A stretch of DNA of 64,000 nucleotides from an uncultured Pelagibacteraceae bacterium (GTDB taxonomy: Bacteria; Pseudomonadota; Alphaproteobacteria; Pelagibacterales; Pelagibacteraceae), in contig CACBMB010000005.1 of assembly GCA_902540275.1 (NCBI GenBank), forward strand, positions 1 through 64,000, read 5' to 3'. Under the pieces are notes generated by a model. It worked only from the letters and a program-made list of their open reading frames with translations. It searched no databases and was not told the origin of the DNA. How positions within the stretch are numbered: position 1 is the stretch's first letter; every line of letters starts with the position of its first letter. Positions 34,943 to 44,134 of the stretch are shown here, one piece after another. The position numbers and the translations under genes are program-made.

Positions 34943-36756
34943 TGATTAAAGGTAATTTTATAGACAATTTGCCTAAAGTTTATGGAATCTATACAGGTGG
35001 ATTTTTAGCTTTCATAATTATTATGGCAATTGCTGAGCAGATGGGTATGTCAGCTAAAGCTATCGGAATTTGTTTCGTGGCCTTTACAGTAGCCATCTAC
35101 GCGATAATTGGATATCTATCACGTACAGCTCAAGCAGATGCGTATTACGTAGCTGGAAGACAAGTGCCTACCGTGTTCAATGGAATGGCGACTGCAGCAG
35201 ACTGGATGTCTGGTGCATCGTTCGTTGCCATGGCGGGTGGTATCTACTTCAAAGGTTACGGCTATATGGCACTACTTGTTGGTTGGACTGGTGGTTATGT
35301 ATTAGTTGCATCTTTATTAGCACCATACCTAAGAAAATTTGGCTGTTACACAGTTCCAGATTTTATTGGTACAAGATACGGTGGTAATTTATCAAGGTTA
35401 ATGGCAGTAATAGTTTTAACTGTTGCTTCATTTACTTATGTGACTGCACAAATTAACGCTACAGGTACAATTGCATCTGTTGCTCTTGATATTCCATTTC
35501 AATACGCTGTATACGTTGGATTAGTAAGTATCTTATTATGTTCAATGTTAGGTGGTATGAGAGGAGTAACTTGGACACAGGTTGCACAATATATCGTTCT
35601 AATTATAGCTTACTTACTTCCAGTATTCTGGATCAGTAACAAAATAGGTGCAGGATTCTTCCCACACTTTATGTTAGCTGATGAAGTTTCTAGAATTGCT
35701 GAATTAGAAGCTCAGTTTGGTTTTGTTAAAAACTCAGCTGAAAATCTAAAAGAAGTACCAAAAGGCTTAGCTGGAATAACTAAAGCTCACTCAGCGGTTA
35801 ACGCTACACCTTGGGCATTTATTTCATTAGCATTAGCGATGATGATGGGAACAGCTTCATTACCGCACGTGATGATGAGATATTTTACTACTCCAAGTGT
35901 AAAAGCAGCTAGAAAATCAGTAGGTTGGTCTTTATTCTTTATCTTCCTACTTTATTCTTCTGCACCAATGTTAGCGACACTGTCTAAATTGGCATTGATT
36001 GATCCATCATTACCAACTGGTATTATTGGAAAATCAGTCTCAGAAGTTCAAGCGATAGATTGGTACCAAAACTGGAACCAAGCAAACCTAATGTATATCA
36101 GCGACTTTAACGGAAATGGAACTGTTGAATTAAACGAGTTCTTCATGGGTGGTAAAGCCGTTGTATTAGCAACTCCAGAAATAGCTGGATTACCATATGT
36201 AATCTCAGGTCTAGTTGCTGCGGGAGGTATGGCTGCTGCCATGTCTACAGCAGATGGTTTGATTCTAGCGATTGCAAATGCTTTATCTCATGACTTGTAC
36301 TACAAGATCATTGATCCAAAAGCAGAAACTGCAAAACGACTAGTTGTTGCAAGGGTTTTACTTGTAGTAATTGGTTTTGCTGGAGCAACTATTGCAGCAA
36401 TGGAGATCCAAGGTATCTTAGGCTCAGTTATCTGGGCTTTTGACTTTGCGATGTCTGGTTTATTCTTCCCACTTGTACTTGGTGTATGGTGGAAGAGAGC
36501 TAACAGAGAAGGTGCTATAGCTGGTATGGCTTTAGGATTAATTTCTGGTGCTGGTTACCTAATTTGGGTAAGAAACGGCGGAAGTGGATTCTTAGGTATT
36601 ACTCAGTTAACGTTCGGTATCTTTGGTTCAGCTGTCAGCTTAGTATCTATGGTTGTAGTAAGTTTAATTACTGCAGAGCCTAATGCTGCAACGCAAAAAA
36701 TGGTTGATGAGGTTCGTGTACCATCTGGTAAATCGATCCTTGGCAAACAACATTAA
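34942..36756 (+). CDS. Sodium:solute symporter, VC_2705 family (acetate/monocarboxylate-type)
   Basis: 604 residues with about 13 membrane helices of the SSS family. YYVAGRQVPTVFNGMATAADWMSGASFVAMAGGIY near residue 70-101 is the signature of the ActP-like subgroup; MGTASLPHVMMRYFTTPS and GGMAAAMSTADGLILAIANALSHD follow. A loop near residues 388-399 (DFNGNGTVELNE) looks like an EF-hand calcium loop. Substrate is likely acetate or another short carboxylate because of the subgroup and the nearby acs gene. The coupled DUF4212 gene precedes it, and a strong terminator follows. Confidence 0.93.
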   Translation: MIKGNFIDNLPKVYGIYTGGFLAFIIIMAIAEQMGMSAKAIGICFVAFTVAIYAIIGYLSRTAQADAYYVAGRQVPTVFNGMATAADWMSGASFVAMAGGIYFKGYGYMALLVGWTGGYVLVASLLAPYLRKFGCYTVPDFIGTRYGGNLSRLMAVIVLTVASFTYVTAQINATGTIASVALDIPFQYAVYVGLVSILLCSMLGGMRGVTWTQVAQYIVLIIAYLLPVFWISNKIGAGFFPHFMLADEVSRIAELEAQFGFVKNSAENLKEVPKGLAGITKAHSAVNATPWAFISLALAMMMGTASLPHVMMRYFTTPSVKAARKSVGWSLFFIFLLYSSAPMLATLSKLALIDPSLPTGIIGKSVSEVQAIDWYQNWNQANLMYISDFNGNGTVELNEFFMGGKAVVLATPEIAGLPYVISGLVAAGGMAAAMSTADGLILAIANALSHDLYYKIIDPKAETAKRLVVARVLLVVIGFAGATIAAMEIQGILGSVIWAFDFAMSGLFFPLVLGVWWKRANREGAIAGMALGLISGAGYLIWVRNGGSGFLGITQLTFGIFGSAVSLVSMVVVSLITAEPNAATQKMVDEVRVPSGKSILGKQH

Positions 36757-36766
36757 ATAATTTTTT

Positions 36767-36792
36767 AAGGGGCGATTAATTTCGCCCCTTTT
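36767..36792 (+). terminator. Rho-independent terminator after the symporter operon
   Basis: AAGGGGCGA pairs with TCGCCCCTT around a six-base loop (TTAATT), and TTTT follows. It is one of only two GC-rich intrinsic-type hairpins I found in the window. It sits 11 bases after the stop of the symporter gene. Confidence 0.88.
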
Positions 36793-36823
36793 AATTTCCT
36801 TTTTTTTCCAATATAAATTTCAA

Positions 36824-37168
36824 ATGTCAGCTAATTTTCATCCTTTAGTTTATATTATAGATTATATTCTGGGTGTAATAATGTGGACTTTAATTGGAAG
36901 AGTTGCGATGAACATTTTCCAAAGAGAGGATTCTCAGTTCTTTTTTATGAGAGTGTTTGTTAAATTTACAAATCCTCTAATTTCTTTATTTAAACCTATA
37001 ACTCCTGCATTTATTATTGGACCTTTGGTACCTTTGTACGTAGCTTGGTTTTTTTTTATGATTAGATTTTACTTAATGCCATGGATTTTGGGATATTCAG
37101 TTATGGGAATGTTGTCTTTTCCATTGGAAAGTGAAATTTCGAGACAAATTTACCAATTTTTTAATTAA
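36824..37168 (+). CDS. Small membrane protein, possibly YggT-like
   Basis: 114 residues with three hydrophobic segments (about 9-27, 52-65 and 66-92). Two features recall YggT proteins: VKFTNPLISLFKPITPAFI, a short amphipathic stretch after the first helix, and an R-F-Y-L-M-P turn. The signature G-x-x-D-x-S-P is missing, so the link is weak. The gene lies between the symporter terminator and rpe. Function unknown. Confidence 0.65.
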   Translation: MSANFHPLVYIIDYILGVIMWTLIGRVAMNIFQREDSQFFFMRVFVKFTNPLISLFKPITPAFIIGPLVPLYVAWFFFMIRFYLMPWILGYSVMGMLSFPLESEISRQIYQFFN

Positions 37169-37208
37169 ATTTTATTTTAAAAGTTGATACTAGTAATCTT
37201 AGTTATCA

Positions 37209-37868
37209 ATGAAAAAAATACAAATTTCACCTTCAATTTTATCAGCTGATTTTAGTCAGTTAGGCAATGAAATTAAAAGACTAATAGATGCAGGTGCAGA
37301 TATGGTTCATGTTGATGTTATGGATGGACACTTTGTGCCTAATTTAACTATTGGACCACCAGTGATAAAAGCACTAAAAAAAAATTCATCAATTCCATTT
37401 GATGTACACCTAATGATCTCACCAGTTCATAAATATATTGAAGCATTTGCTAATGCTGGCGCTGATATAATTACAATTCATCCAGAAGCTACTGAAGATC
37501 TCCAAAATTCAATTAACAAGATTAAAGAATTAAAAAAAAAGGTAGGTATTTCCTTAAATCCAGAAACTAAAATTGATGTAGTTAAAAAATTTTTAAACCA
37601 GATTGATTTGATATTAATTATGAGTGTAAATCCAGGTTTCGGTGGTCAAAAATTTATGCCCGAGGTTTTAAAAAAAATAAAAGATTTGGTAGATATTCGA
37701 GAAAAAGAAGGAATTAATTTTGATATTGAGATAGATGGTGGAATTAATTTTGAAAACTCCAAGCTAGCTATTGAAGCAGGTGCTAACATATTGGTATCAG
37801 GAACTACTATTTTTAAAAGTAATGATGGAAATATCAAAAAAAATATAGATTTATTGAGATCAATATAA
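37209..37868 (+). CDS. rpe: Ribulose-phosphate 3-epimerase
   Basis: 219 residues, TIM barrel. Metal and catalytic residues appear as His34 and Asp36 in VHVDVMDG (with Asp39), His67 in DVHLMI, and the Asp of EIDGGIN. The phosphate loop region is SGTTIFKS near the C-terminus. It interconverts ribulose-5-phosphate and xylulose-5-phosphate. It begins a plus-strand run rpe - heparinase-like - purH, an order seen in alphaproteobacteria (usually after rsmB, which is absent here). Confidence 0.96.
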   Translation: MKKIQISPSILSADFSQLGNEIKRLIDAGADMVHVDVMDGHFVPNLTIGPPVIKALKKNSSIPFDVHLMISPVHKYIEAFANAGADIITIHPEATEDLQNSINKIKELKKKVGISLNPETKIDVVKKFLNQIDLILIMSVNPGFGGQKFMPEVLKKIKDLVDIREKEGINFDIEIDGGINFENSKLAIEAGANILVSGTTIFKSNDGNIKKNIDLLRSI

Positions 37869-37885
37869 CTAACTAAATCAAACAC

Positions 37886-39469
37886 ATGTTAGATATCTTA
37901 AGACAAATTTATCTTAATTCTATTTTTTATGATAAAAAAATATCAGGCAAATTTAAAGAAAATCTTGAATTCAAACCAAGCACTCATCTTCTAACGTCAA
38001 TTGTAAAAATTCAAACAAAGAAAATAAATATTAAAGATTTTTCTGTAGAAACTTTTTGGTCGAACAAAGAATTAAATGATAAGCAAATTAATAAACTAAA
38101 TAATTTTTTTTGGCTTTTCAGTCTTGATTTAAAATCATCTCCTGCTTCAACACAATCAATTATAAAAAATTGGTACGAAATTAATTACAAATATAACTCA
38201 AAAAGTTGGAATTTTAATATTACATCAAAAAGAATAATTTCGTGGTTATCTAACTCTAAACTCACTTACGATGGAAGCGACAGTTATTATAAAAAAAAAT
38301 TCAATCATATTATCCAAAAACAAGCTTTACATCTTTTGAGTCAAATAGATAAAATTGAAAATTATAACAATAGATTAGTTGGAACAGCTGCAATTATTCT
38401 TGTAGGTATTTGCTATAATGATGATAAAAATTTCATTAGTAAAGGCCTAAATCACTTAAAAAAAATAATTAAAAATTCACTAGATGATTTTAATTTTCCG
38501 AAATCCAGAAATATCAAATCATCAGTTTTTTTCCTTAAATATTTAATTTTAATTCGAGAATGGTTTAAAGAGTCACAAATCGAAACTCCCGATTTTATTA
38601 ATGAAAATATCTTTCATCTTGGTCAATCATATGCATTTTTTTGGAAAAATATAAATTTTGATCCATTATTTAATGGTAATAATATATCGAATAATATTGA
38701 ATTTGATCTTTATCTAAAAAGATTAGGTTATTCATTTAAAAATAATAATCATGAATTTTCTAATTACGTAGGATTAAAAAATAAAAAAATTCATCTTTTT
38801 ATGGATATTGGTCCATCTCCAAATAAAAAATTCTCTAATGATTATCAGGCAGGTGCATTATCATTTGAATTTGTATCTAATGGTAAAAAATTATTTACAA
38901 ATTCTGGATATCATAATAAAAAAAATTTAAAATTGAACAAATTATCTCGTTCATCAGCAGTTCATAATGTCTTAGTTATAGATGATAGTTCATCCTGTAA
39001 ATTTAATAAAGCTTCAAATAGCCACTTAGAAATTAAAGAAAATTTAAAAATAATTAAAAAAAAAATTATATACGAAAAAGATTACTGGCAAATAATAGCA
39101 TCCCACGATGGATATCTTAATAAATATAATATATTTTATGAAAGAGAAATTGAATTCTACCCTAACGATAATAAATTAATTGGAATTGAAAAAATATACG
39201 GAAAAAAAAGTATCCCTAATCTTAAATTTGATATTCGTTTTCACTTAGATCCAGATACAAAAACAATGAAAACACAAGATAATAAATCTATATTAATTGA
39301 GTTGGGTAATGAAGGATGGAAATTTACATGTGAAAACTATCAAATTGAGATTGATAATGGCTTATATTTCGGTAAGAAAAATACTTACATAGAAAACCAA
39401 AATATTTTTGTTTCTGGAATTACTAATTCACAAAATAACAATATTAAATGGCAATTAAAAAAAATATAA
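37886..39469 (+). CDS. Heparinase II/III family protein
   Basis: 527 residues. The N-terminal half is alpha-helical (alpha/alpha toroid-like). The C-terminal part has LFMDIGPSPNKKFSNDYQAGALSFEFVSNGKKLFTNSGYH and RSSAVHNVLVIDDSSSC, characteristic of heparinase II/III-like proteins, including the catalytic-region His. In alphaproteobacteria this gene sits next to purH and rsmB; its substrate, probably an acidic polysaccharide, is unknown. It is strongly A-rich and lysine-rich. No clear signal peptide is visible. The stop overlaps the purH start (TAATG). Confidence 0.85.
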   Translation: MLDILRQIYLNSIFYDKKISGKFKENLEFKPSTHLLTSIVKIQTKKINIKDFSVETFWSNKELNDKQINKLNNFFWLFSLDLKSSPASTQSIIKNWYEINYKYNSKSWNFNITSKRIISWLSNSKLTYDGSDSYYKKKFNHIIQKQALHLLSQIDKIENYNNRLVGTAAIILVGICYNDDKNFISKGLNHLKKIIKNSLDDFNFPKSRNIKSSVFFLKYLILIREWFKESQIETPDFINENIFHLGQSYAFFWKNINFDPLFNGNNISNNIEFDLYLKRLGYSFKNNNHEFSNYVGLKNKKIHLFMDIGPSPNKKFSNDYQAGALSFEFVSNGKKLFTNSGYHNKKNLKLNKLSRSSAVHNVLVIDDSSSCKFNKASNSHLEIKENLKIIKKKIIYEKDYWQIIASHDGYLNKYNIFYEREIEFYPNDNKLIGIEKIYGKKSIPNLKFDIRFHLDPDTKTMKTQDNKSILIELGNEGWKFTCENYQIEIDNGLYFGKKNTYIENQNIFVSGITNSQNNNIKWQLKKI

Positions 39470-41004
39470 TGAGTAAAATCAAAAGAGCTTTAATTTCAGT
39501 ATCAAATAAAAAAAATTTAAAACCTCTTTTAAAAATATTAAAAAAATTCCAAATTGAGATTATAAGCTCTGGGGGAACTTATAAAAAAATTAAAAATCTA
39601 GGATTTGATTGTACTGAAATTTCTAATATTACAAAATTTCCAGAAATTTTAGAAGGAAGGGTAAAAACACTCCATCCAAAAATTCACGGCGGTATTTTAT
39701 ACAAAAGAAAAAATAAAAAACATTTAAAGAATATCAAAGAAAATAAAATAAACACAATTGATTTGGTCATTGTTAATTTTTATCCTTTTGAAGAAACAAT
39801 TCAAAACATATCTAATCATGAAAAAATTATTGAAAATATAGATATTGGGGGTCCTGCAATGGTTCGAGCTGCTGCTAAAAATTATAATAATGTTACTGTT
39901 ATTACCTCAACCAACCAATATGAGGAACTTTTGCATCAATTAAATAAAAATAAAGGATCTACAACATTGGAATTTAGAAAGAAACTATCACTAAATGCAT
40001 TCTCAGAAACTGCATATTATGACTCTTTAATAGCTAATTACTTAAATAAGATCACTAACAACTATTTTCCTGAAAAAAAAATATTCCATTCTAATTTGAT
40101 AGAAAAATTAAGATACGGAGAAAATCCACATCAAAAAAGTGCAATTTATTCTTTTGACAACTCACTAAAATTAAAAAAATTAAATGGAAAACAATTAAGT
40201 TATAATAACTATAACGATATTTACGCAGCTCTAACCATATCTAAATCTTTGCCTAAAGATACCGGTGTTGTAATTGTTAAACACTCTAATCCATGTGGCG
40301 TATCAATTATTAAAGATAAAATTAAATGTTACCGATCAGCTTTAGCGTGTGATCCTATAAGTGCTTTTGGAGGGATAGTTTCATGCAATTTTAAAATAAA
40401 TCGTGACCTAGCTTTAGAATTAAATAAAATTTTTTTAGAAGTAATTATTGCAAATAAATTTGATAAAAATGCTATTAACATTCTTAAAAAGAAAAAAAAT
40501 TTAAGATTAATTGATGCTAGTGATTTTTCTTTTAAAGAAGAATTTAGAATGAATTCATTTGCTAATGCAATTTTATTTCAGAATGAAGATAAAATTAAAT
40601 TTAAACCGATAGATTTCAAAATCGTATCAAAAGCAAAGCCAAATAAAGAACAAATGCAAAATTTAATTTTTGCTTTTAATGTATGTAGATATGTAAAATC
40701 AAATGCTATTGTTTTAGCAAATGATAAAAGTATAGTTGGTATTGGTTCTGGACAACCAAGTAGAGTAGATAGTTGTAGAATTGCTATAGATAAAATGAAA
40801 AAATTTAAAAATCCATCTAAAAATATAGTTGCTGCATCTGATGCTTTTTTTCCTTTTGTAGATGGAATTGAAATGCTCGTTCAATCTGGAATTTCTGCAA
40901 TTGTTCAACCCTCTGGGTCAATAAATGATAAAGATATAATTAAATATGCTAATCAAACTAATACAATTTTAGTTTTTTCTAATACAAGACATTTTAGACA
41001 TTAG
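39469..41004 (+). CDS. purH: Bifunctional AICAR formyltransferase / IMP cyclohydrolase
   Basis: About 511 residues from the ATG chosen (MSKIKRALISVSNKK); an ATG seven codons upstream in frame would lie within the previous gene and is less likely. The N-terminal MGS-like IMP cyclohydrolase domain has ISSGGTYKKIKN, EILEGRVKTLHPKIHGGIL and NFYPFEETI. The C-terminal transformylase has LRYGENPHQ, KHSNPCGVS and FPFVDGIEMLVQSGISAIVQPSGSINDKD. It does the last two steps of purine synthesis. The start overlaps the heparinase-like stop; the stop overlaps the convergent pterin dehydratase by 11 bases. Confidence 0.96.
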   Translation: MSKIKRALISVSNKKNLKPLLKILKKFQIEIISSGGTYKKIKNLGFDCTEISNITKFPEILEGRVKTLHPKIHGGILYKRKNKKHLKNIKENKINTIDLVIVNFYPFEETIQNISNHEKIIENIDIGGPAMVRAAAKNYNNVTVITSTNQYEELLHQLNKNKGSTTLEFRKKLSLNAFSETAYYDSLIANYLNKITNNYFPEKKIFHSNLIEKLRYGENPHQKSAIYSFDNSLKLKKLNGKQLSYNNYNDIYAALTISKSLPKDTGVVIVKHSNPCGVSIIKDKIKCYRSALACDPISAFGGIVSCNFKINRDLALELNKIFLEVIIANKFDKNAINILKKKKNLRLIDASDFSFKEEFRMNSFANAILFQNEDKIKFKPIDFKIVSKAKPNKEQMQNLIFAFNVCRYVKSNAIVLANDKSIVGIGSGQPSRVDSCRIAIDKMKKFKNPSKNIVAASDAFFPFVDGIEMLVQSGISAIVQPSGSINDKDIIKYANQTNTILVFSNTRHFRH

Positions 41005-41338
41005 TAATTTTATCAATCTTAGCTGCTAAAATAAAATCATTTTCTGATAATCCTTCTATAGCATGCGTTGTGATTTTTATTTTCGCGTATCCCCATCCAA
41101 AAATAATATCAGGATGATGTCCTTCCTCTTCAGCTATACCACCAACTTTATTTATAAATTTTTGACTATCTAAAAAATCTTTAAATTTAAAATCTTTTTC
41201 TAAAAAAAAATTTTTTTTCTCATTTTCAATTAACGACCAACCATCTACCATCTTTTGGTATTTGTGAATTTCAGAAATATTAAATGGTATCGCTCCTCCT
41301 TCACACGGTACACATTTTTTTTTTATTAAATCCGTCAT
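40994..41338 (-). CDS. phhB: 4a-hydroxytetrahydrobiopterin dehydratase (pterin-4a-carbinolamine dehydratase)
   Basis: 114 residues from the ATG chosen (MTDLIKKKCVPCEGGAIPF); a longer reading would run into the tRNA gene. The family pattern is clear: CVPCEGGAIP at the start, INKVGGIAEEEGHHPDIIFGWGYAKIKITTHAIEGLSENDF with catalytic His-His-Pro-Asp and the second His in TTHAI. It recycles the pterin cofactor of aromatic hydroxylases, or may act in other pterin reactions, as no phenylalanine hydroxylase is seen here. Confidence 0.93.
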   Translation of the reverse strand: MTDLIKKKCVPCEGGAIPFNISEIHKYQKMVDGWSLIENEKKNFFLEKDFKFKDFLDSQKFINKVGGIAEEEGHHPDIIFGWGYAKIKITTHAIEGLSENDFILAAKIDKITNV

Positions 41339-41343
41339 AATAA

Positions 41344-41419
41344 TTGGAGCGGGCAAAGGGGATCGAACCCTCGACCTTCTCGTTGGCAACGAGACGCTCT
41401 ACCACTGAGCTACGCCCGC
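41344..41419 (-). tRNA. tRNA-Gly (GCC)
   Basis: Minus-strand cloverleaf of 76 bases including an encoded CCA. Acceptor GCGGGCG pairs with TGCCCGC (one G-U). The anticodon arm CTCGT-TGCCAAC-GAG has a seven-base loop with anticodon GCC. The T arm reads TCGAGGGTTCGATCCCCT-like with the GTTCGAT loop, and the D arm has AGCTCAGTGGTAGAGC. It lies between pterin dehydratase and a sulfotransferase gene on the same strand. Confidence 0.97.
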
Positions 41420-41471
41420 TTGTTTAAGATAGATTATAAATACTGAGTTTTTAAAATGCAAGTAATTTAAG

Positions 41472-42323
41472 TTAAATATATTTTAATTCTACTAAATTTT
41501 TTTTGAAACATCTGTTTAACTTATTTTGAAAATTATATTCAATATTTTTCCTCCAATCATTATCTGGACCAAGATGAAAAAATGGAATTTTCTTTAAATT
41601 TTTTTTTGAATTTAATGACTCTGAAAAACCTTCATCCTCTTCAATTTTTTTTAATTTTTTAAAATTAGTACTTGATAAAGCATTTAAAGCTTTTTTTTTA
41701 TCGAAATTTTTATTATTTTTAGTTGTCTTGTTTATAAAAGAAATTAAATCTTTAAACACCATAAAGGTTTTATCACTTAAATCTTCATATTTAACAGTCA
41801 TAGTTGGAAAAATTTTGTTATTTATCCACGATTGATAATTTTTCTCCCATGAACTTATAAATTGAAAATCACTATAATCATTTTTTTTAAAATGATCATA
41901 AGTAAATTTTTTTTCACTCTTCATAAAATCAAAAGATTCATCATAACTCATTTCAAAATGGTTTTTTAAGGATGTAATTACATTTCTTGGGTCTCTAACA
42001 ATATAAACCGCACCTATAGAATTTTGAGTGTTTGTGAATTGATGTCCACCCATAACGCCTAGAAAATTATGAGTTTTAAAAAATCTAATTTTTTTGTCTT
42101 GATTAATTAATTCTTGTGCTTTAATCCACAATTTAGAAGTTTCACCAACAATTTCTTTTTTATATTCAAATTTTTCAAAATATTTTTTTTCTGGAAACTG
42201 GCTTATTTTTTTTAATAAATTATCATTAGAAAAAAAACCGTCAGATGTAAAATAATAAGCACTTAATAAAGCTCTTAGCCATGTGTTTCCACTTTTGGGG
42301 TATGAGGCTATCCAAAAAATCAT
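41472..42323 (-). CDS. Sulfotransferase domain protein, paralog A
   Basis: 283 residues. The PAPS 5'-phosphosulfate loop is YPKSGNTW (8-15) and the 3'-phosphate motif is YIVRDPRNVITS (107-118); a candidate catalytic His is in FFKTHNFLG (His85). The C-terminus has FFHLGPDNDWRKN, matching the K-G-x-x-G-D-W-K-like cofactor site of cytosolic sulfotransferases. It should transfer sulfate from PAPS to a hydroxyl or amine of an unknown acceptor. A second paralog occurs about 11 kb away after hslU. Confidence 0.85.
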   Translation of the reverse strand: MIFWIASYPKSGNTWLRALLSAYYFTSDGFFSNDNLLKKISQFPEKKYFEKFEYKKEIVGETSKLWIKAQELINQDKKIRFFKTHNFLGVMGGHQFTNTQNSIGAVYIVRDPRNVITSLKNHFEMSYDESFDFMKSEKKFTYDHFKKNDYSDFQFISSWEKNYQSWINNKIFPTMTVKYEDLSDKTFMVFKDLISFINKTTKNNKNFDKKKALNALSSTNFKKLKKIEEDEGFSESLNSKKNLKKIPFFHLGPDNDWRKNIEYNFQNKLNRCFKKNLVELKYI

Positions 42324-42390
42324 TATTTTGTAGTAATTAAATTTTTTTTAATTTTATAAAAAAGTATAGTATAAATTTTAATAAATATTT

Positions 42391-43029
42391 ATGAATTTAC
42401 CAAAAAAAATACCTATATTCCCACTAAGTAATTTTATAATTTTTCCAAAAGCCACAGTGCCTTTAAATATTTTTGAACCAAGATATATAGATATGGTAAA
42501 TGATTGTTTAAAATCTAACAAGCTGATTGGAATGATTCAGCCAAGAAAAACAAAAAATAATAACAATGAAACGCCTGATCTTCACGATATTGGTTGTTTA
42601 GGAAAAATAATAAGTTTCAAAGAAACTGAAGATAAAAGATTTTTGATTGAATTAAGAGGGATTATTAGATTTAAGGTCGAAAAGGAATTTGAAACAAATA
42701 AAAAATATCGTGAATGTGAGATAAATTTTAATAATTATTTAGAAGATTTAAAAGATAATAAAGAAGATTTGAAATTTTCAGACTTAAAAATTATTTTTAA
42801 TGATTTAAAACTTTTTTTTGAAAAAAGAGGTTTTATAATTAATTGGAAAGCACTAGAAAAACAAAGCTTAGATGAAATAATTAATGCTCTTGTTATGGCA
42901 TCACCTTTTACTTTAGAGGAAAAACAGATTCTACTTGAAACTGAAAATTTAAATATCAGAAAAAATAAAATTTCAGAAATTCTTAAAACTTATAGTTTAG
43001 ATAATTATAATAATACAACAATACAATAA
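42391..43029 (+). CDS. LON peptidase N-terminal (substrate-binding) domain protein
   Basis: 212 residues, no protease or AAA domain. KIPIFPLSNFIIFPKATVPLNIFEPRYIDMVNDCL, GMIQPRK, IGCLGKIISFKETEDKRFLIELRGI are the LON-N signatures. Stand-alone LON-N proteins are common in alphaproteobacteria; their role is thought to be substrate binding, but it is not established. The gene is divergent from the sulfotransferase and convergent with the UbiH-like gene. Confidence 0.9.
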   Translation: MNLPKKIPIFPLSNFIIFPKATVPLNIFEPRYIDMVNDCLKSNKLIGMIQPRKTKNNNNETPDLHDIGCLGKIISFKETEDKRFLIELRGIIRFKVEKEFETNKKYRECEINFNNYLEDLKDNKEDLKFSDLKIIFNDLKLFFEKRGFIINWKALEKQSLDEIINALVMASPFTLEEKQILLETENLNIRKNKISEILKTYSLDNYNNTTIQ

Positions 43030-43035
43030 CTAATA

Positions 43036-44103
43036 TTAAATTATTCCATTATCAGCAGAATTGGTAAAAAATTTATTAGCTATTTTGTTTTTGCCCAAAA
43101 GTTGAATAGATTTACTTAAAATATTACTACTTAATTTACTTTCTAATTTAAAAAATTCGTAAATAAAATCAATTCCGTTTGAAAAAAGATAATTTTTATG
43201 TCTAACTTTTTTTTCAAAATCAATTAAAACAGATTTGTCTAATTCTAGCCCGTTATCTAATCTTTTTTTAATTATCTTTAATATTTCTTTGATGTCTCTA
43301 ATAGACATATTAAAACCTTGTCCAGCTAAAGGATGTAATCTATGAAGCATATCCCCAAAAGCAAGAATATTTTTATTACAATAAGATCTTAAATTTGATG
43401 ACTTTAATTCAAATTTAGAAATTTTATCAATTTTGATAATTGAATATTTTGTATTATATTTTTTAATATAATCTTTTAAATCTAAATTTTTTTCATTTCT
43501 AACAGAAAAAACAATAGAAGTTTCTGTATTTGAAACTGGTAAAAAAGCAAAAGGCCCTTTTTTAGTAAAAATTTGTTTTGCAATATCATTAGACAACTTT
43601 TTATGTTTTATAATGGTTGTATAAGCATAACTGTCGTAATTTTTTTCAATTTTTCTAAAGAAATATTTTTTTGCAATAAAATTTCTAAAATCACAATTGA
43701 AAATGAGATTATAATTTTCTTTGATTAAATTATTATGGTTAAAATTTTTTTTAAAATTTATTAATTTATTTTTTTTTATATTTAATAGTAAATGTTTTTG
43801 AAGTTCAAAATTTTTTATAATAGAAAATAAGTTTTTATTTTTATTATTAAAGTCAATTAATTTTTCATTTTTTAGATTATCACTGTAAATTTCTATTTTA
43901 TTAATTTCCCATAACAATTTTTTTATATCTAAGATATTTTTATTAAAAAATTCTATGTTTGATTTTGAAATACCTAATGTACTTGTTTTATTTACTTTAG
44001 TTTTTTTGTGATTAAAAAAAAAATCAACGAATATGCCCTGGTTCGCTAGAGTTTTAGCTAAAACTAAACTAATTAGATTGTTGCCTATTATACAAACTTT
44101 CAT
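43036..44103 (-). CDS. UbiH/UbiF/COQ6-family FAD-dependent hydroxylase
   Basis: 355 residues from the ATG chosen (MKVCIIGNNL); a TTG seven codons upstream is possible. The C-terminal FAD site GDMLHRLHPLAGQGFNMSIRD is a clear ubiquinone-biosynthesis hydroxylase signature. The N-terminal dinucleotide motif is degenerate: IIGNNLISLVLA instead of GxGxxG. The gene is extremely AT-rich, with many Asn, Lys and Phe codons. It probably hydroxylates a ring carbon in ubiquinone synthesis; the position is unknown. Divergent from ftsK. Confidence 0.82.
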   Translation of the reverse strand: MKVCIIGNNLISLVLAKTLANQGIFVDFFFNHKKTKVNKTSTLGISKSNIEFFNKNILDIKKLLWEINKIEIYSDNLKNEKLIDFNNKNKNLFSIIKNFELQKHLLLNIKKNKLINFKKNFNHNNLIKENYNLIFNCDFRNFIAKKYFFRKIEKNYDSYAYTTIIKHKKLSNDIAKQIFTKKGPFAFLPVSNTETSIVFSVRNEKNLDLKDYIKKYNTKYSIIKIDKISKFELKSSNLRSYCNKNILAFGDMLHRLHPLAGQGFNMSIRDIKEILKIIKKRLDNGLELDKSVLIDFEKKVRHKNYLFSNGIDFIYEFFKLESKLSSNILSKSIQLLGKNKIANKFFTNSADNGII

Positions 44104-44134
44104 AATAATTTTTAATTTTAACAATAAAAATTAG

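Noticed and set aside
41339..41389. N-terminal extension of the pterin dehydratase
   Set aside because: The added residues come from the tRNA-Gly gene read as protein; the ATG at 41338 gives the normal family start.
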